This document shows positions 49,245 to 60,500 of a DNA stretch of 64,000 nt, piece by piece; the first letter of the stretch is position 1, and every line of letters begins with the position of its first letter. The notes beneath the pieces were generated by a model. It saw nothing but the letters and a program-made list of their open reading frames with translations, did no database searches and had not been told where the DNA came from. The stretch is from Ectocarpus siliculosus (taxonomy: Eukaryota > Sar > Phaeophyceae > Ectocarpales > Ectocarpaceae). The position numbers and the translations under genes are program-made. The stretch is taken from positions 2,164,336-2,228,335 of the forward strand of contig FN649744.1 of NCBI GenBank assembly GCA_000310025.1. The letters run 5' to 3'.

Positions 49245-49761
49245 GTTTACTCGAACAGCGTTTTTGCGGCGGCGCGGACGGTGAAGGCCTTCTATATCTA
49301 TGATGTACCACCACAATATGTCTTCAGTCGTTTGGTAAGTTCCCCGAGATAGGCCGGGCAGCACGCTGCTTCTATCGTTATGCGGGTGACTTCTAGGACA
49401 GCACATGACCACGTGTACTCTAGACTCAACGGCCACACAGTGAACAGAAAGTAAGTGTGCTCCATGCCTGGGGAGCCCTCTCGGTGCAGGCGAAAAACTT
49501 GTTTCTTGGCTACATCTAGAAGGTTACGCGAGATATGAATGAGCGCCGCCTACTTTTGTTCACATTGCTTGGACAACGTTTCCCCTTTTTTCTTCCGGTT
49601 GTTGTGGTCGTCCCGTCGACCCACTATGTGTTAATCATTCCGTTATTTTTGGCTCTCGTCTCTGCACAGGCATTGGGGTGTACGGGGCGATCTCACAGCA
49701 ATTATTTGTTGAACTACGAGTATTCGGAAGTTTCCTGGTGCACGAATGCCCGAAAATCTTA
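49245..49761 (+). CDS. two orphan exons, possibly exostosin-like
   Basis: Exon 49245-49334 (30 codons, acceptor AAAACAG, donor GTAAGT) ends in FYIYDVPPQYVFSRL. It joins in phase to a segment starting at 49670 (acceptor TCTGCACAG) that begins ALGCTGRSHSNYLLNYEYSE and stays open to a stop at 49761. The YDVPP phrase followed by a G..SNYLL segment resembles the N-terminal part of GT47/exostosin-type glycosyltransferases, but the match is short. Neither a start exon nor the catalytic region was found nearby, so this may be a gene remnant or a gene whose other exons I missed. Confidence 0.27.
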
Positions 49762-51339
49762 AACATTTGCCGCTGTGCATAGTTTAACTTGTTCTGGCCT
49801 GGAGAAGGCAGTCCGACTTCTGTGCTTGAGTGACGAACTACCGTGTTTACCAGGATTTGAACGGGCCCATGAAGTGAACTCAAGAGGATTTACGAGCTAC
49901 ATAGCCTAGCCCTAGACCTCGGGGCGATCCATGATCGATCACGTTCCTTTGAGAGTTTGAGAGCAATCCACTGTGGGTCTCGATCAACTCAACTACGTAC
50001 TACGTACAGTACACCTAACAAACCGTCTCCTTATCTTACGGAGTCAAGATTGTGCTTCACATCATATCAATGAAGCTTCTTGACAAAAGTTGGCAGCTAA
50101 CAACAGCATACGTGCATGTGGTGATCACGTTGCCAGCCGGCGCGTCCTTTTTTTTTTTTGCAACAAGAACCATGATGGATGTCCCCCCTTCTTTGCGCTG
50201 GAGGGTACCCATTCTGTTCATTACAAAATCTGTCCGGGGCCACTCACATGGTACCAGCTGCAACGTGTGGAGCCCTGTCTGTTGTCCCCCCCCTCGCTCA
50301 CCGCTCGTGGGAGAGAGAGCGCAGTTCGAGGTTGGAGAGCGAGCGGGAGCAAGAGCAGGAGAGGGTGAAATATGGTATGTATAGCTATCGCTTATTTGAC
50401 TTTTTGTGCTGGCGGTGAAGTTGTTGGGATGCAAGGCGTCTTCTGAACCTTGAAATCTTCGGGAGAGAGTCCCGAGGTGTCGCGCCGGTGCCGAGGAGAG
50501 ATCTCGCTGGTCTGTGGGATCAAGACCGCCAATAGTGTGTCCTTTATGGTGTGCCAAAGTACCCTCTTGTCGTACATTGTTCGCTGAGTCGAAACGCGGG
50601 TCGTTCTTGTTGGATGCCTACCTGCATCTGCCGGTTGTAGGAGCCGCGTTCTCGTGGCGAAGGTCTGCGTTACCGTGTGCTACACAAACAACCCTGCTCT
50701 GACCATGCCTGGTGTGCGCCGCCGATCCACAGCACGAACTAAGACTACAGTCAAGTTACTACAGCAGTCCTTTTCCTTCGTGAAGTTGGCTTGCTTAGGA
50801 ACACAGTTTGTTCTGCCGTGTGGTTACTTCCAGGATAGCAGCAGCCATTTTGAACGGGCATTGAAAAGTACATCGTAGCAGTCCAAGACTGTCGTTTGTT
50901 CCAGCATGCAAAACCCAAGGCACTGCCGTACGCGTACACCTGCAACCACATGGGTAGTACATACCATTGCCCAAGAGCCCACCTAGAGGTCCTCCCTGAC
51001 GCGGCACCTGTCCTGCTGTGCCGCATCCGTCGCCCATTCAGCCCTCCAACGCCTTATTTGTTGGGCACGAGCGTAAAGTACGGCACTCAGATAGATATGG
51101 AGGTATCGCACGATGTAGTAGGCTTCCCACCCGCCGAGCCTGGCCTCTGACGCCGCTATGTTTAAGTCTTACCTGTCGGATACCTCCTACTTCGGAACCG
51201 CGGGCATGATGTCGGGGGTAGAAAGTCGTTTCTCAATGTTAAACATGGGCAGGGAGGTTGCCATTGAGAACGATGACCACCTATGCTCGGTCTTGTGGAC
51301 ATTTTGGCCTGGATTCGGGTGGTACGACAACTCTTCCAA
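49762..51339. other. region between orphan exons and satellite array
   Basis: No recognisable domain. Frames of 60-110 codons are open at 50052-50384 and 51158-51463 on the plus strand, but they are not supported by splice or domain evidence. Confidence 0.3.
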
Positions 51340-54300
51340 GTGTAACGGTGGGTCTTCGGCCCCCGTGTTACCGCGGTACGCTAGTTCTCCGGTTGGCTTT
51401 CTAACAACCCCGCCTCCGCCTCGCCTTCGCCAATGTTTTTCCGAGAGCGTCCCAGAGGTGTGACTGCTGTTGGAAAGCCAGTTGGACAGTATCCGCAATT
51501 ACACGGGGACCAAGACCCAACGCTGTATTTCGCAAGAGTAGCGAACTACTCTAGGCGGGTAGGCGGGTGGTCTACTGCTGTTGCATATATAATTTTGAGG
51601 TCTTCGCCCCCCGTGTAGTTGAAGACGTTGTCCAGTTGGCTCTTCAACAACCTCGCCTCAGCCCCGCTTTCGCCGTTGTTTTACGAAAGCGAGACAGAGG
51701 CGTGGTTGTTGGAGAACCAACTGGGCAATGTCCGAAACACTCGAGGACGAAGACACAGGCTACATTTCGCAAGAGTCAACCAACTACTACAATAGGCGGG
51801 TGAGTAGGTGGGCCACTCTTGGAAACATAGCTATGGGTCATCGTCGCGTGGACTTATTGGCGTTCTCCAGTTGACTCTTCAACAACCCCGCCTCTGCCTC
51901 GCTTTCGACGAAGGTTTTCCGAATGCCAGGCAGAGGCGTGGTCGTTGAAGAGTGAACTGGAGGATGTCGGCATTTACGGCGACAAGACCCGCAGCTATGC
52001 TTCGCAAGAGTAGATCATCTGCTAGAAGGGTGACTAGTTGATCTACCCTTGCAAAATATGGGTATGGATCATCGTCCGAGTCAAATTGCAGGCGTTCTCC
52101 AGTTGCCTCTCCAACAACCCCGCCTTTGCCTCGCTTTCGTCAACATTATGTCGAAATCGAGGCAGAGGCGTTGTTGTTGAAGAACCAAGTGGAAAATGTC
52201 TGCAGTTTCAGGGACGATGACCCAACGCTATTTTTGCAAGAGTAGGCCAAGTATTATACTAGGCGGGTGTAATAGGTTGTCTGCTCTCGCAATGTAGTTT
52301 TGGCCTTCGTCCCCGTATGTTGAGGACCTTCCCCAGTTGACTCTTCAACAACCCCGCCTCTGCCTCGCTTTCGCCAATGTTATGTCTAAAGCGGGGCAGA
52401 GCCGTGGTTGTTGGAGAACCAAGTGGAAAATGTCTGCAATTTCAGGGGACGATGACCCAACACTTTTTTTCGCAAGAGTATACTCCCAGCTACTAGGCGG
52501 GTGACTAGGTGATCTACTCGTGCAATATTTGGTTGTTGGCCTTCGTTCAAGTTCAATTTTGGGCACTCTCCAGTTGGCTCTTCAACAACTTCGCCTCTGC
52601 CTCGCTTTCGTCAATGTTTCCGAAAGCAAGGCAGAGGCGTAGCTGTTGGAGAACCACGTGGAGAACGTCCGCAATTATGGTGACGATGACCCAATGTTAT
52701 ATTTCACAAGAGTATACTCCCAGCTACTAGGTGGGTAAGAAGTTGGTCTGCTCTAACGAACATAGCTGTGGGGTTTTGTTCGCATATGTTGAGAACATTC
52801 TCCAGCTCCTCTCCAACAACCCCGCCTCTGCCTCGATTTTGCCAATATTATGTCGAAATCGAGGCGGACGCGTGGTTGTGGGAGAACCACGTTGGGAATA
52901 TCCGCGGTTGCGTCAATGAAGACCCCACGTTATATTAATGCAAGAATAGACCAACTACCAGGCGGGCGAGTAGGTTGTCTACTCTACGAAGATGTAGCTT
53001 TGGGCCTTCGTCGCCGTTTGTTGAGGACCTTCCCCAGTTGACTCTTCAACAACCCCGCCTCTGCCTCGCTTTCGCCAATGTCATGTCTAAAGCGAGGCAG
53101 AGCCGTGGTTGTTGGAGAACCAAGTGGAAAATGTCTGCAATTTCAGGGGACGATGACCCAACGCTATTTTTCGCAAGAGTATACTCCCAGCTACTAGGCG
53201 GGTGACTAGGTGATCTACTCGTGCAATATTTGGTTGTTGGCCTTCGTTCAAGTTCAATTTTGGGCACTCTCCAGTTGGCTCTTCAACAACTTCGCCTCTG
53301 CCTCGCTTTCGTCAATGTTTCCGAAAGCAAGGCAGAGGCGTGGCTGTTGAAGAACCAAGTGGAAAATGTCCTGAATTTCAGGGACGAAGACCCACACCTA
53401 TATTTCGCAAGAGTAGGGAAGCTGCTAGGCGGGTGAGGTTGGTCTAGTCTTGCGGAGAAGAGCTTTGGGTCATTGTCACCGCAAGTGTGGGCCATGTCGA
53501 CTTGGATTTTCAACACCCGGGCCTCTGCCTCGCTTTCGCCATTTTAACGGAAAGCGAGGCAGAGGCGTGGTTGTTGGACAGTCAAGTCGACACTGTCTGT
53601 ACGTGCGGTGACGATGACCCAAAGCTAAGCTCGCATGAGTATTGACCAACTACTAATAGAGGACAGTGAAAAGTTGGTCTCGGCCGGTGAGTGGTTGGTC
53701 TGCTCTTGCAAAATACAGTTTGGGTCATCGTCCCTGTAATTACGGGCATTCTCTGCGTGGACCTCCAACAACGCCTCTGCCCCGATTTCGACACAAAATT
53801 GGCGAAAGCGAGGCATAGGCGGGGTTGTTGAGGAGTCTAGTGGACAATGTCCTCAGAACACGGGGAAAGAAGACCCAACGCTCTGTTTCGCAAGAGTAGA
53901 CCAGCTATGAAATAGGCGGGGAAATGGTTGGTCTAGGCCGGTCAGTAAGTGGTCCACTTGATGATAGCAAGATATATTTTGGGCCTGATCTCCACATGGC
54001 TTTTGAGGGCATTCTCCAGTTGCCTCTCCAACAACCACGCCTCTGCCTCGCTTTCGATAGTACTACGCCGAAAGCGGGGCAGAGGCGTTGTTGTTGGAGA
54101 ACGACGTGGAGAATGCCCGCAATTACGGTGACGATGACCCAACGCTATATTTGTGAGAGTAGACCACCTATGAGGCGGTTGAGTAGTTGCCACACTCTTG
54201 CCTAGTGCGGCGGGGCCATCGTCCGAGTCAAATTACAGGCATTCTCCAGTTGGCTCTCCAACAACCCCGCCTCTGCCTCGCGTTCGCCAATTTTGTGTCG

Positions 54301-54400
54301 AAATCGAGGCAGAGGCGTGGTTGTTGGAGAACCAAGTGGAAAATGCCCGCAATCACAGGGACGATGACCCAATGCTATATTTGTGAGAGTAGACCAACAA
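51340..54400. repeat. tandem array of ~236-bp palindromic units (about 13 copies)
   Basis: The signature CGCCTCTGCCTCGCTTTCG (variants) recurs near 51411, 51654, 51889, 52121, 52359, 52590, 52822, 53058, 53292, 53521, 53769, 54040 and 54270. Each is followed within about 15-25 bp by its reverse complement CGAAAGCGAGGCAGAGGCG. The palindrome extends outward: CAACAACCCCG pairs with CGTGGTTGTTG, CTCCAGTTGGCT with AACCAAGTGGA, and the TGGGTCATCGTC / GACGATGACCCA blocks between units pair too. Every unit can therefore fold as a long hairpin. Units differ by perhaps 10-20% except one recent duplication. All frames give short open segments (for example RDDDPTLYFARV), which I regard as by-products. 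It resembles an array of MITE-like or foldback units. Confidence 0.85.
52312..53340. repeat. 701-bp-offset higher-order duplication inside the array
   Basis: About 320 bp from 52312 recur almost unchanged from about 53013, including private variants such as the AGAGCCGTGG mismatch and the sequence ATATTTGGTTGTTGGCC. The offset equals three array units. Confidence 0.75.
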
Positions 54401-54575
54401 TAACTCATCCGCCTTTTGGCTGTTGATATCCACAAGATCCAGCAACAGGCGGTCATTATTCTCATTCGCAACCTCTCCACCCTTAACGGTATTGAGAAAG
54501 GCGCTTCTTCCCCCCCACCGTGCACGGGACTTGTCCGAAGCCCTGCTCAGTTCTGATTAGGACAAGGCACACGCG

Positions 54576-57500
54576 TTGGCAGGGTACTCCCCACCCACTT
54601 TTTTCTCCTCAAGTCTGGCCGGGTCGTATTCCCGCCGAACAAGACGATGTCGACGCAGCAGCATCATCAAAAATTGCCCCGTGTGCCCCCCTTGCCCAAA
54701 CCTCCAGGCCGCCGATACCGCGGAACAACAACACCAGCAGATGCTGACCTCGAGCGATGAGGACTTCTGGGCCGCCGTGGCGGCTCAGGTGGCGAAGGAG
54801 GGATCCAGCACGACTCCCGCGTGGCGACAGGTCGGCGTTGCTCCCCCGACGAGCCCGTCTTCGGGCGACAGCGGCCACGGCAGGGCCGGGACCCGCGGCA
54901 AGGCCAAAGGTCCCGCCGCCGCCGCTTCCGCTGCGGAGGTGGAGGCCGCCGGGGTGTGCTGCGCGCTGTGCGAGGACAAGTCGGAGGGGCGGTGGGTGAC
55001 GAGGTGTAAGGGGTCTGGCGGCGGCACGGGGACGAGGCAGCAGCAGACGTGCAACATCTGGGTCCACCCTGCGTGCGCTTGGCAGGCAAGTTTTTTTTCC
55101 TTGCTTGTGTTTTTGTTTCTACTTTTTTGGCGGCACAGCAGCAAAAGGAGTCCGAAATTTTCTACTTCGAAGTGGGTTTGATTTGTTTTGTCTTCTCTAG
55201 TTCTCGGCCGCTCTCTGGTAGAGACGATGCCGGTTTTGATTATTCCCACGATCTTTCCCTGAGATCCCGTGGTACTTTGTCATGCCGTCCAAGCTTTCGG
55301 GACATGCGGGAAGCACATGTAAATGGTGGGAACTTTGGACCAAACTGTGACGTTCGTAGTAGTCTTGTGTGAAGATTTTTTTGTTTTTTTCCGTGCTATT
55401 TTGTCGAATAGAAGCAGCACACCCCGACCAAACATACTTCAAACAACAACCAACGGTACGCTTTCTCCGATAACAACACAGCGGTAGCCGTAAGCCGAAA
55501 AACGAAAATCGTTAACATGTTCGTTCATCTTGTTTTATTTTGTTTTTTGCCTTTAGAATGAAGGGTACGCGATGAGGTCCATCGCCGGGTCCTCTCGCCT
55601 GACCGCGGACGGAGAGAAGAGGAGACTGCCGACGGTGTTCTTCGCATGCCCCTTGCACGACAAGCCGGCCACTTACTGCTCGTGCAAGCGCGAGGAAGGG
55701 GAGGACGAGGACGGAGAGTGAGTATTTTGGTTGTAGTTTTTGTACACAGCGGTTAGGGCCCGCACTCAAGAACCTCTTTTCTGTGGAGGGCCCTGTGTAG
55801 TGCAGGTAGTGGCCAGAGAATTGACCGGCCCTGTACATGGGCACTATTCAAAGTACCGAATGGCTTGTGATGATTCTGTTCCAGCCGAATAACCGGCACC
55901 AATCCGGCACCGGCACTAAACAGGGCCCCCCAGTAGTTTTGCCGCGTTTCTTGATTTGTCTATGGGGTGCGTACCCCCACGACGACTTTGTAGGTTTTAG
56001 CGTACGCTACTTGACTGAGCAGCTGTTCTTATGGCGAAGGTCGTAATAATGTATCTGTTCTGAGCCCCAAGTTCCCCAAGTGCGCGCGTCACGTCTCGTA
56101 CGATGTTTACCTCCGTCCCGAGCACGAATGGACAGGACAGGATGCTGCTACCATCAGCTGGGGTCATACCTTTATCCGTGGTATTTCCATCGCGGCCGAT
56201 TACAGGCGTGCTGTGTTAGTTTGAGGCTGTTCAGCACCAACTCGGTTTTCTGCTCTCCCTTCACAAACCCAATCAGTGAACTTTTTTTTTTCATTTTTCT
56301 TTTTCCCGACGTTCTTATTTTTTGGTGGGTGGGTGGGTGGGCACACAAATGACTGCCTTCACAACAGAGAGGACTACATCGAGTGCGAGAGCTGCAACGA
56401 GTGGTACCACTTCTCGTGCGAGGGACTCGATGAGGACAATCCCCCGGAGAGGTACTCTTGCAAGCGGTGCCGGCAGCTGGCGGCCAAGGGGCAGAAGGTG
56501 CCGGCGCAGGAGCGGCGCCGCAACAAGGCCAAGACCAACGAGTACCTGTCGGAGATGGTGAGTGGGAGGGGAAGCGAGCGGAAAGGGTGCATGTGTGTAT
56601 CAATAGCCTTCGCCGACATGTACATGAAAACGCGATTGTGTGGGTGTCTTTTAGTTAGCATCAACAGTGCTAGCCGGCTGACCAATGGAAGACCTCAGTC
56701 TTTTCGATACAAAGCGCGAACGCTCTTTCTAGTTCAAGGGATCTACTGGGACATGGGACGCGTCTTTCTTTTACACGAGCCCAAACGACGCTGCACCGGA
56801 CACACTAAACCACGAGCTTGTTAATAGGAATGTTTATGGCTTTGACCCGACCCGACCAGCGTGGCTGACCAATTACCGGACGCGCACCAACCTCACACCA
56901 ACCTCACACCACTGAGGCAGACCGCCTACTCTAAACCCCCTATTACCTGGCCCAAATCATGCCGACGTGACGACAAATGGACCGGAAATCATGAATACAA
57001 CAGCTCGCCAACAAGGTGATGCAGATCCAGCAGTGGGTCAAGGAGGTCAAGGTTCTTGCCGCGACGAACACGGCCGGCGGCGGCGCTGCTGCTACGAGCG
57101 ATGCGGCGGCGGCGGCGGCGGCGCAGGCCCGGTACGCCTCCGTCAAAGATCTCCTCGCAAGGCGGGAAGAACTCGAAGCACCCCTAGAGGAAGAGGAGGA
57201 GGAGAGCAACGCTAGGGGGGGCAAAGGCGGGAGGGGCAGCGGGGGGGCCCGCGGTGGTGCCCGAGGGGGGGGCGGCGGCGGCGGCGGCGGCGGAAGCAGC
57301 AGCGGGGGTAGCGATGCCGGCGACGAGGAGGACGGGAAGGTGGTGCACGGCATGGGGGGCGTGTACGCGGAGGCGTCGGCGTTACTGGAGTCGGTGGCGG
57401 AGGAGTCGGACAGGGCGGAGGGGGCGGTGGACGAGTGGTTCGACGAGCACCCGGTGAGGGAAGAGAACCACAATATAGTGCGTCCTCAACACTGAACAGT

Positions 57501-60500
57501 ACTTACAACGAAGGGCGAAACCCACACAAGCATTTACTTTCATTGCATCGCCAAAACTGAAAATCATTGAATGATCCAAATCTCAACTACGGTAGATTTG
57601 TATCTACCTTGGTCGTGTACTATTTATATTTTACATGTGACGAGTGAAGCCGTGGTGGGTGGCTGGGGTCGGAAGCCCTTCATGACCATGGGAGCACTTC
57701 ACTCGCCTCCTCTTGACTACCCTTTGCCATGGAATTCGTGACCCCTTCCCCCCCACCACCCCTAGCCCCCCTTGTCTTCGTCCTCTCGAGGACGCGTGGT
57801 CGATGGTCGGACCGCTAAGGCAAGCAAAACACAAGTACGCTCCCCACCCTCCCCCTAGCTCGCTCTCGCCGCTGCCCCCGTTCTCCGGTTGCAAAGATAG
57901 CACACCTCCACACCTCCTGGAGTGATTTCCAAAACTCGATCACTCCACGACGAAGAGGATGTCAACCTGAGACGACGTGTTTTGGCGAAGCTCTCCACGA
58001 GACAGTGCATCGCCTCGTATTTTCGGCACCGTCGCCGCGCGTGTTGGCTTGCAGAGTAACCGAGCTGTGACAATCGTACCAGGGGGTGCGTGATGTCTTT
58101 CGCAGCCCACGGTTTCCCACACCACCACCACCACCACGCACCCGCATATACACGGAACGCCCCTGGTACAGTATATATGCATTCCCCCAACTTACACAAC
58201 GCCACCACTGAGGAAGAACCCTTGATTTAGCAAGCGTGTTCGCGTTTTTTATCCCGCAATAATACTGACGTTTTCTCATTGGTCAGTAACCGGTCAACAC
58301 GGTCGATACTAACAATACACACACACACACACATGCAGGAGCCTTACTATAAGAAGTCGGACGGAGGGGCCCGCCTCGGCTACTGGAAGACCTCCGTCAG
58401 CCCGCTCGAGGCCGAGGTCGGGCAGCTGGAGCAGCTCGTCGCATCCGCGCGGTCCGCGCGCGCGGGGCCGCCGGCGGCGGTAGCGGCGGCGGAGGACGCC
58501 CTAGCGGCCGCCCGGTGGGTCTTGAAGGCGGTGGTGCTGTTAACCGGAGGGGCCGGCGGGGCGGGGGCGGCGGGGTTGCCGGCGTTTTCGGAGGTGTCTG
58601 CGCTGCTGGACAACGCGGTGAGATAGCGCGGTCGGGGGGGGGTCGGGGCTGTGGTTCTCGTGCTTTTGTTGGAGCGATATGTGTAGCGCAAGCAAGGACG
58701 ATGGAGGATGTTTGGGACACGCTGGGTGTTCCTGACGATGTGTTGCCTGGACCGCCGGGCGAAAACTCGTTGACAGTGCTGTGCATCTTCATCCACGTAT
58801 ATTGTTGCGGCGAGGACAACGCAGAAAACGGACGTGGAAACGGAGGCTGCCACTACTATGACTGCTGCTTATTGTGTTGACTTTTTTTTTTCTTTCGTTT
58901 CGCCTTTTTTTTGTGTTGGTCGGTTGGGCGGGGGCAAACACAAAAACCTTATTGGCAGGGAGAGGCGATGGCAACGAGTGCGGACCGGCGGGGAAGGGCG
59001 AACACCGCCTGGCAGCACGTGAACGACATTAGGTAAGCGTAACAGAAGTGTTGTCTAAACTTATTATATGCGCTCACACTTTTGACGGTGCTTGGTTTCC
59101 CGTTTTTACATACTGCTGGCACGAGCGTGTGCATCGATTGACCGTGATGGCAACATTTGTCCACTGCTCCCGTGAGTAGTCTGATGATAAACAACACACG
59201 AGACCCCTTCAGGGCTCCCAGGTTCCTCTCGGCTCCTTGCGGGACCAGGGATAATTACCGTGATACCGACTCCATGGTTGCTGTGCGTGGGTAGGTTTTT
59301 GAGTCACGTACGTATTCCTAACAATCTCAACGAGAACGAACGGAAAGGGCACCACAAACCCGACCGACTGCCGAGAAGTCTTGCCAGTATCTTTGTACGC
59401 ACACTTGCAATCGAGAGGTCCTATTTTCCCCTTTGGAAACGGACGTCTGATCATCGGTGGCATCCCCGCGCAGTAACACCTGAAGTGAAGAGAGGGACAG
59501 GGAGAGAGGGACAGCGGGAGAGAGAGAGAGGGAGAGAGGGAGGGAGAGAGAGACGCAAACTCAACGTTTTGCCTGTTATATACCGATAGAAAAACGCCTC
59601 TTCGTTTGGCATCTAGCAGCGGTCTAATCGAAGAAAAAATGCATACGCGCACATGTACATGTACACATGCAACACTCGCAGGAGTATGGCGACCCAGTGG
59701 ATCAGGCGTGCCAAGACATGCCTCCGTGCCGACGGTGCTGCGGCGGGCGTGACTTTGGCCGTGATGCGGCGACACCTGTCCTCGGGCGACGCGGTGCCGG
59801 TGGACATGCCGGAGTACCACGAGCTGGAGCGCGTAGCGACCGAGTGGGAGGCGTGGGAGGTGACAGAGATAGATCGAGGATAGACAGGGGCAGAGGCACA
59901 GAGGGAGGAGGAGGAGAGAGACAGAGACAGGCAGACGGACAGATAGACAGGCAGACATCGAGAGACAGAGTTTAGATATAGCGACGACAAGGTTGACACG
60001 AAAGACACGGGCAGAGACACACAAAGAGAGAGAGAGGCGAGAGAGAGGGGGCACGCACCTTAACAGACAGAACGATTGCGACGTGCGAGAGAGGACGCTC
60101 CTCCCTTACTATACCCACCCTTCCTCTGACCCTTGGTCACAAAGGCAATAGCAAGCTGTGTTTGTTTTCGATGCTCAATTTTTTTTATTTTTGTGCGTGG
60201 TATATTGATTTGCTGCCACCGCTGTTTGCCGCCGCTGCCGCTACTGCCTGTAGGCCTCAGCGCCGCGCGTCTCTCTCTCTCTCTTTTGCTGACCCTACTA
60301 TTGTGCATGGTTATTGTTTTGACTGCTGTTGTTTTTTTGCCATTGTCTGCCGCTCCCACTATTAATGCTACTGCTCCTGTTCCTAATCTCCCTGTATCAT
60401 GAAGTCTCGAGCACTGCGCTGCGCGGCGACCCTGGAGGCTGTCCCTCTGGAAGATTTGGCGGGGACCCTCACCGTGTGCTCCCCCACGCCCCCAGGCGAA

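Noticed and set aside
51340-54400. Repeated short peptides in the array (for example RDDDPTLYFARV) as a repeat protein gene
   Set aside because: Frames break in nearly every unit and similar peptides arise on both strands, as expected from palindromic DNA; a decayed coding origin is possible but unsupported.
51340-54400. CRISPR-like regular spacing
   Set aside because: Period of ~236 bp with whole-unit homology and no unique spacers; eukaryotic context.
54609-55249. Overlapping minus-strand Pro/Arg/Ser-rich frames
   Set aside because: High-GC shadows of the extended-PHD exon on the plus strand.
59209-60054. 281-codon minus-strand Ser/Leu/Pro-rich frame
   Set aside because: Created by TC-rich complement of the GA repeats; overlaps a well-supported plus-strand exon.
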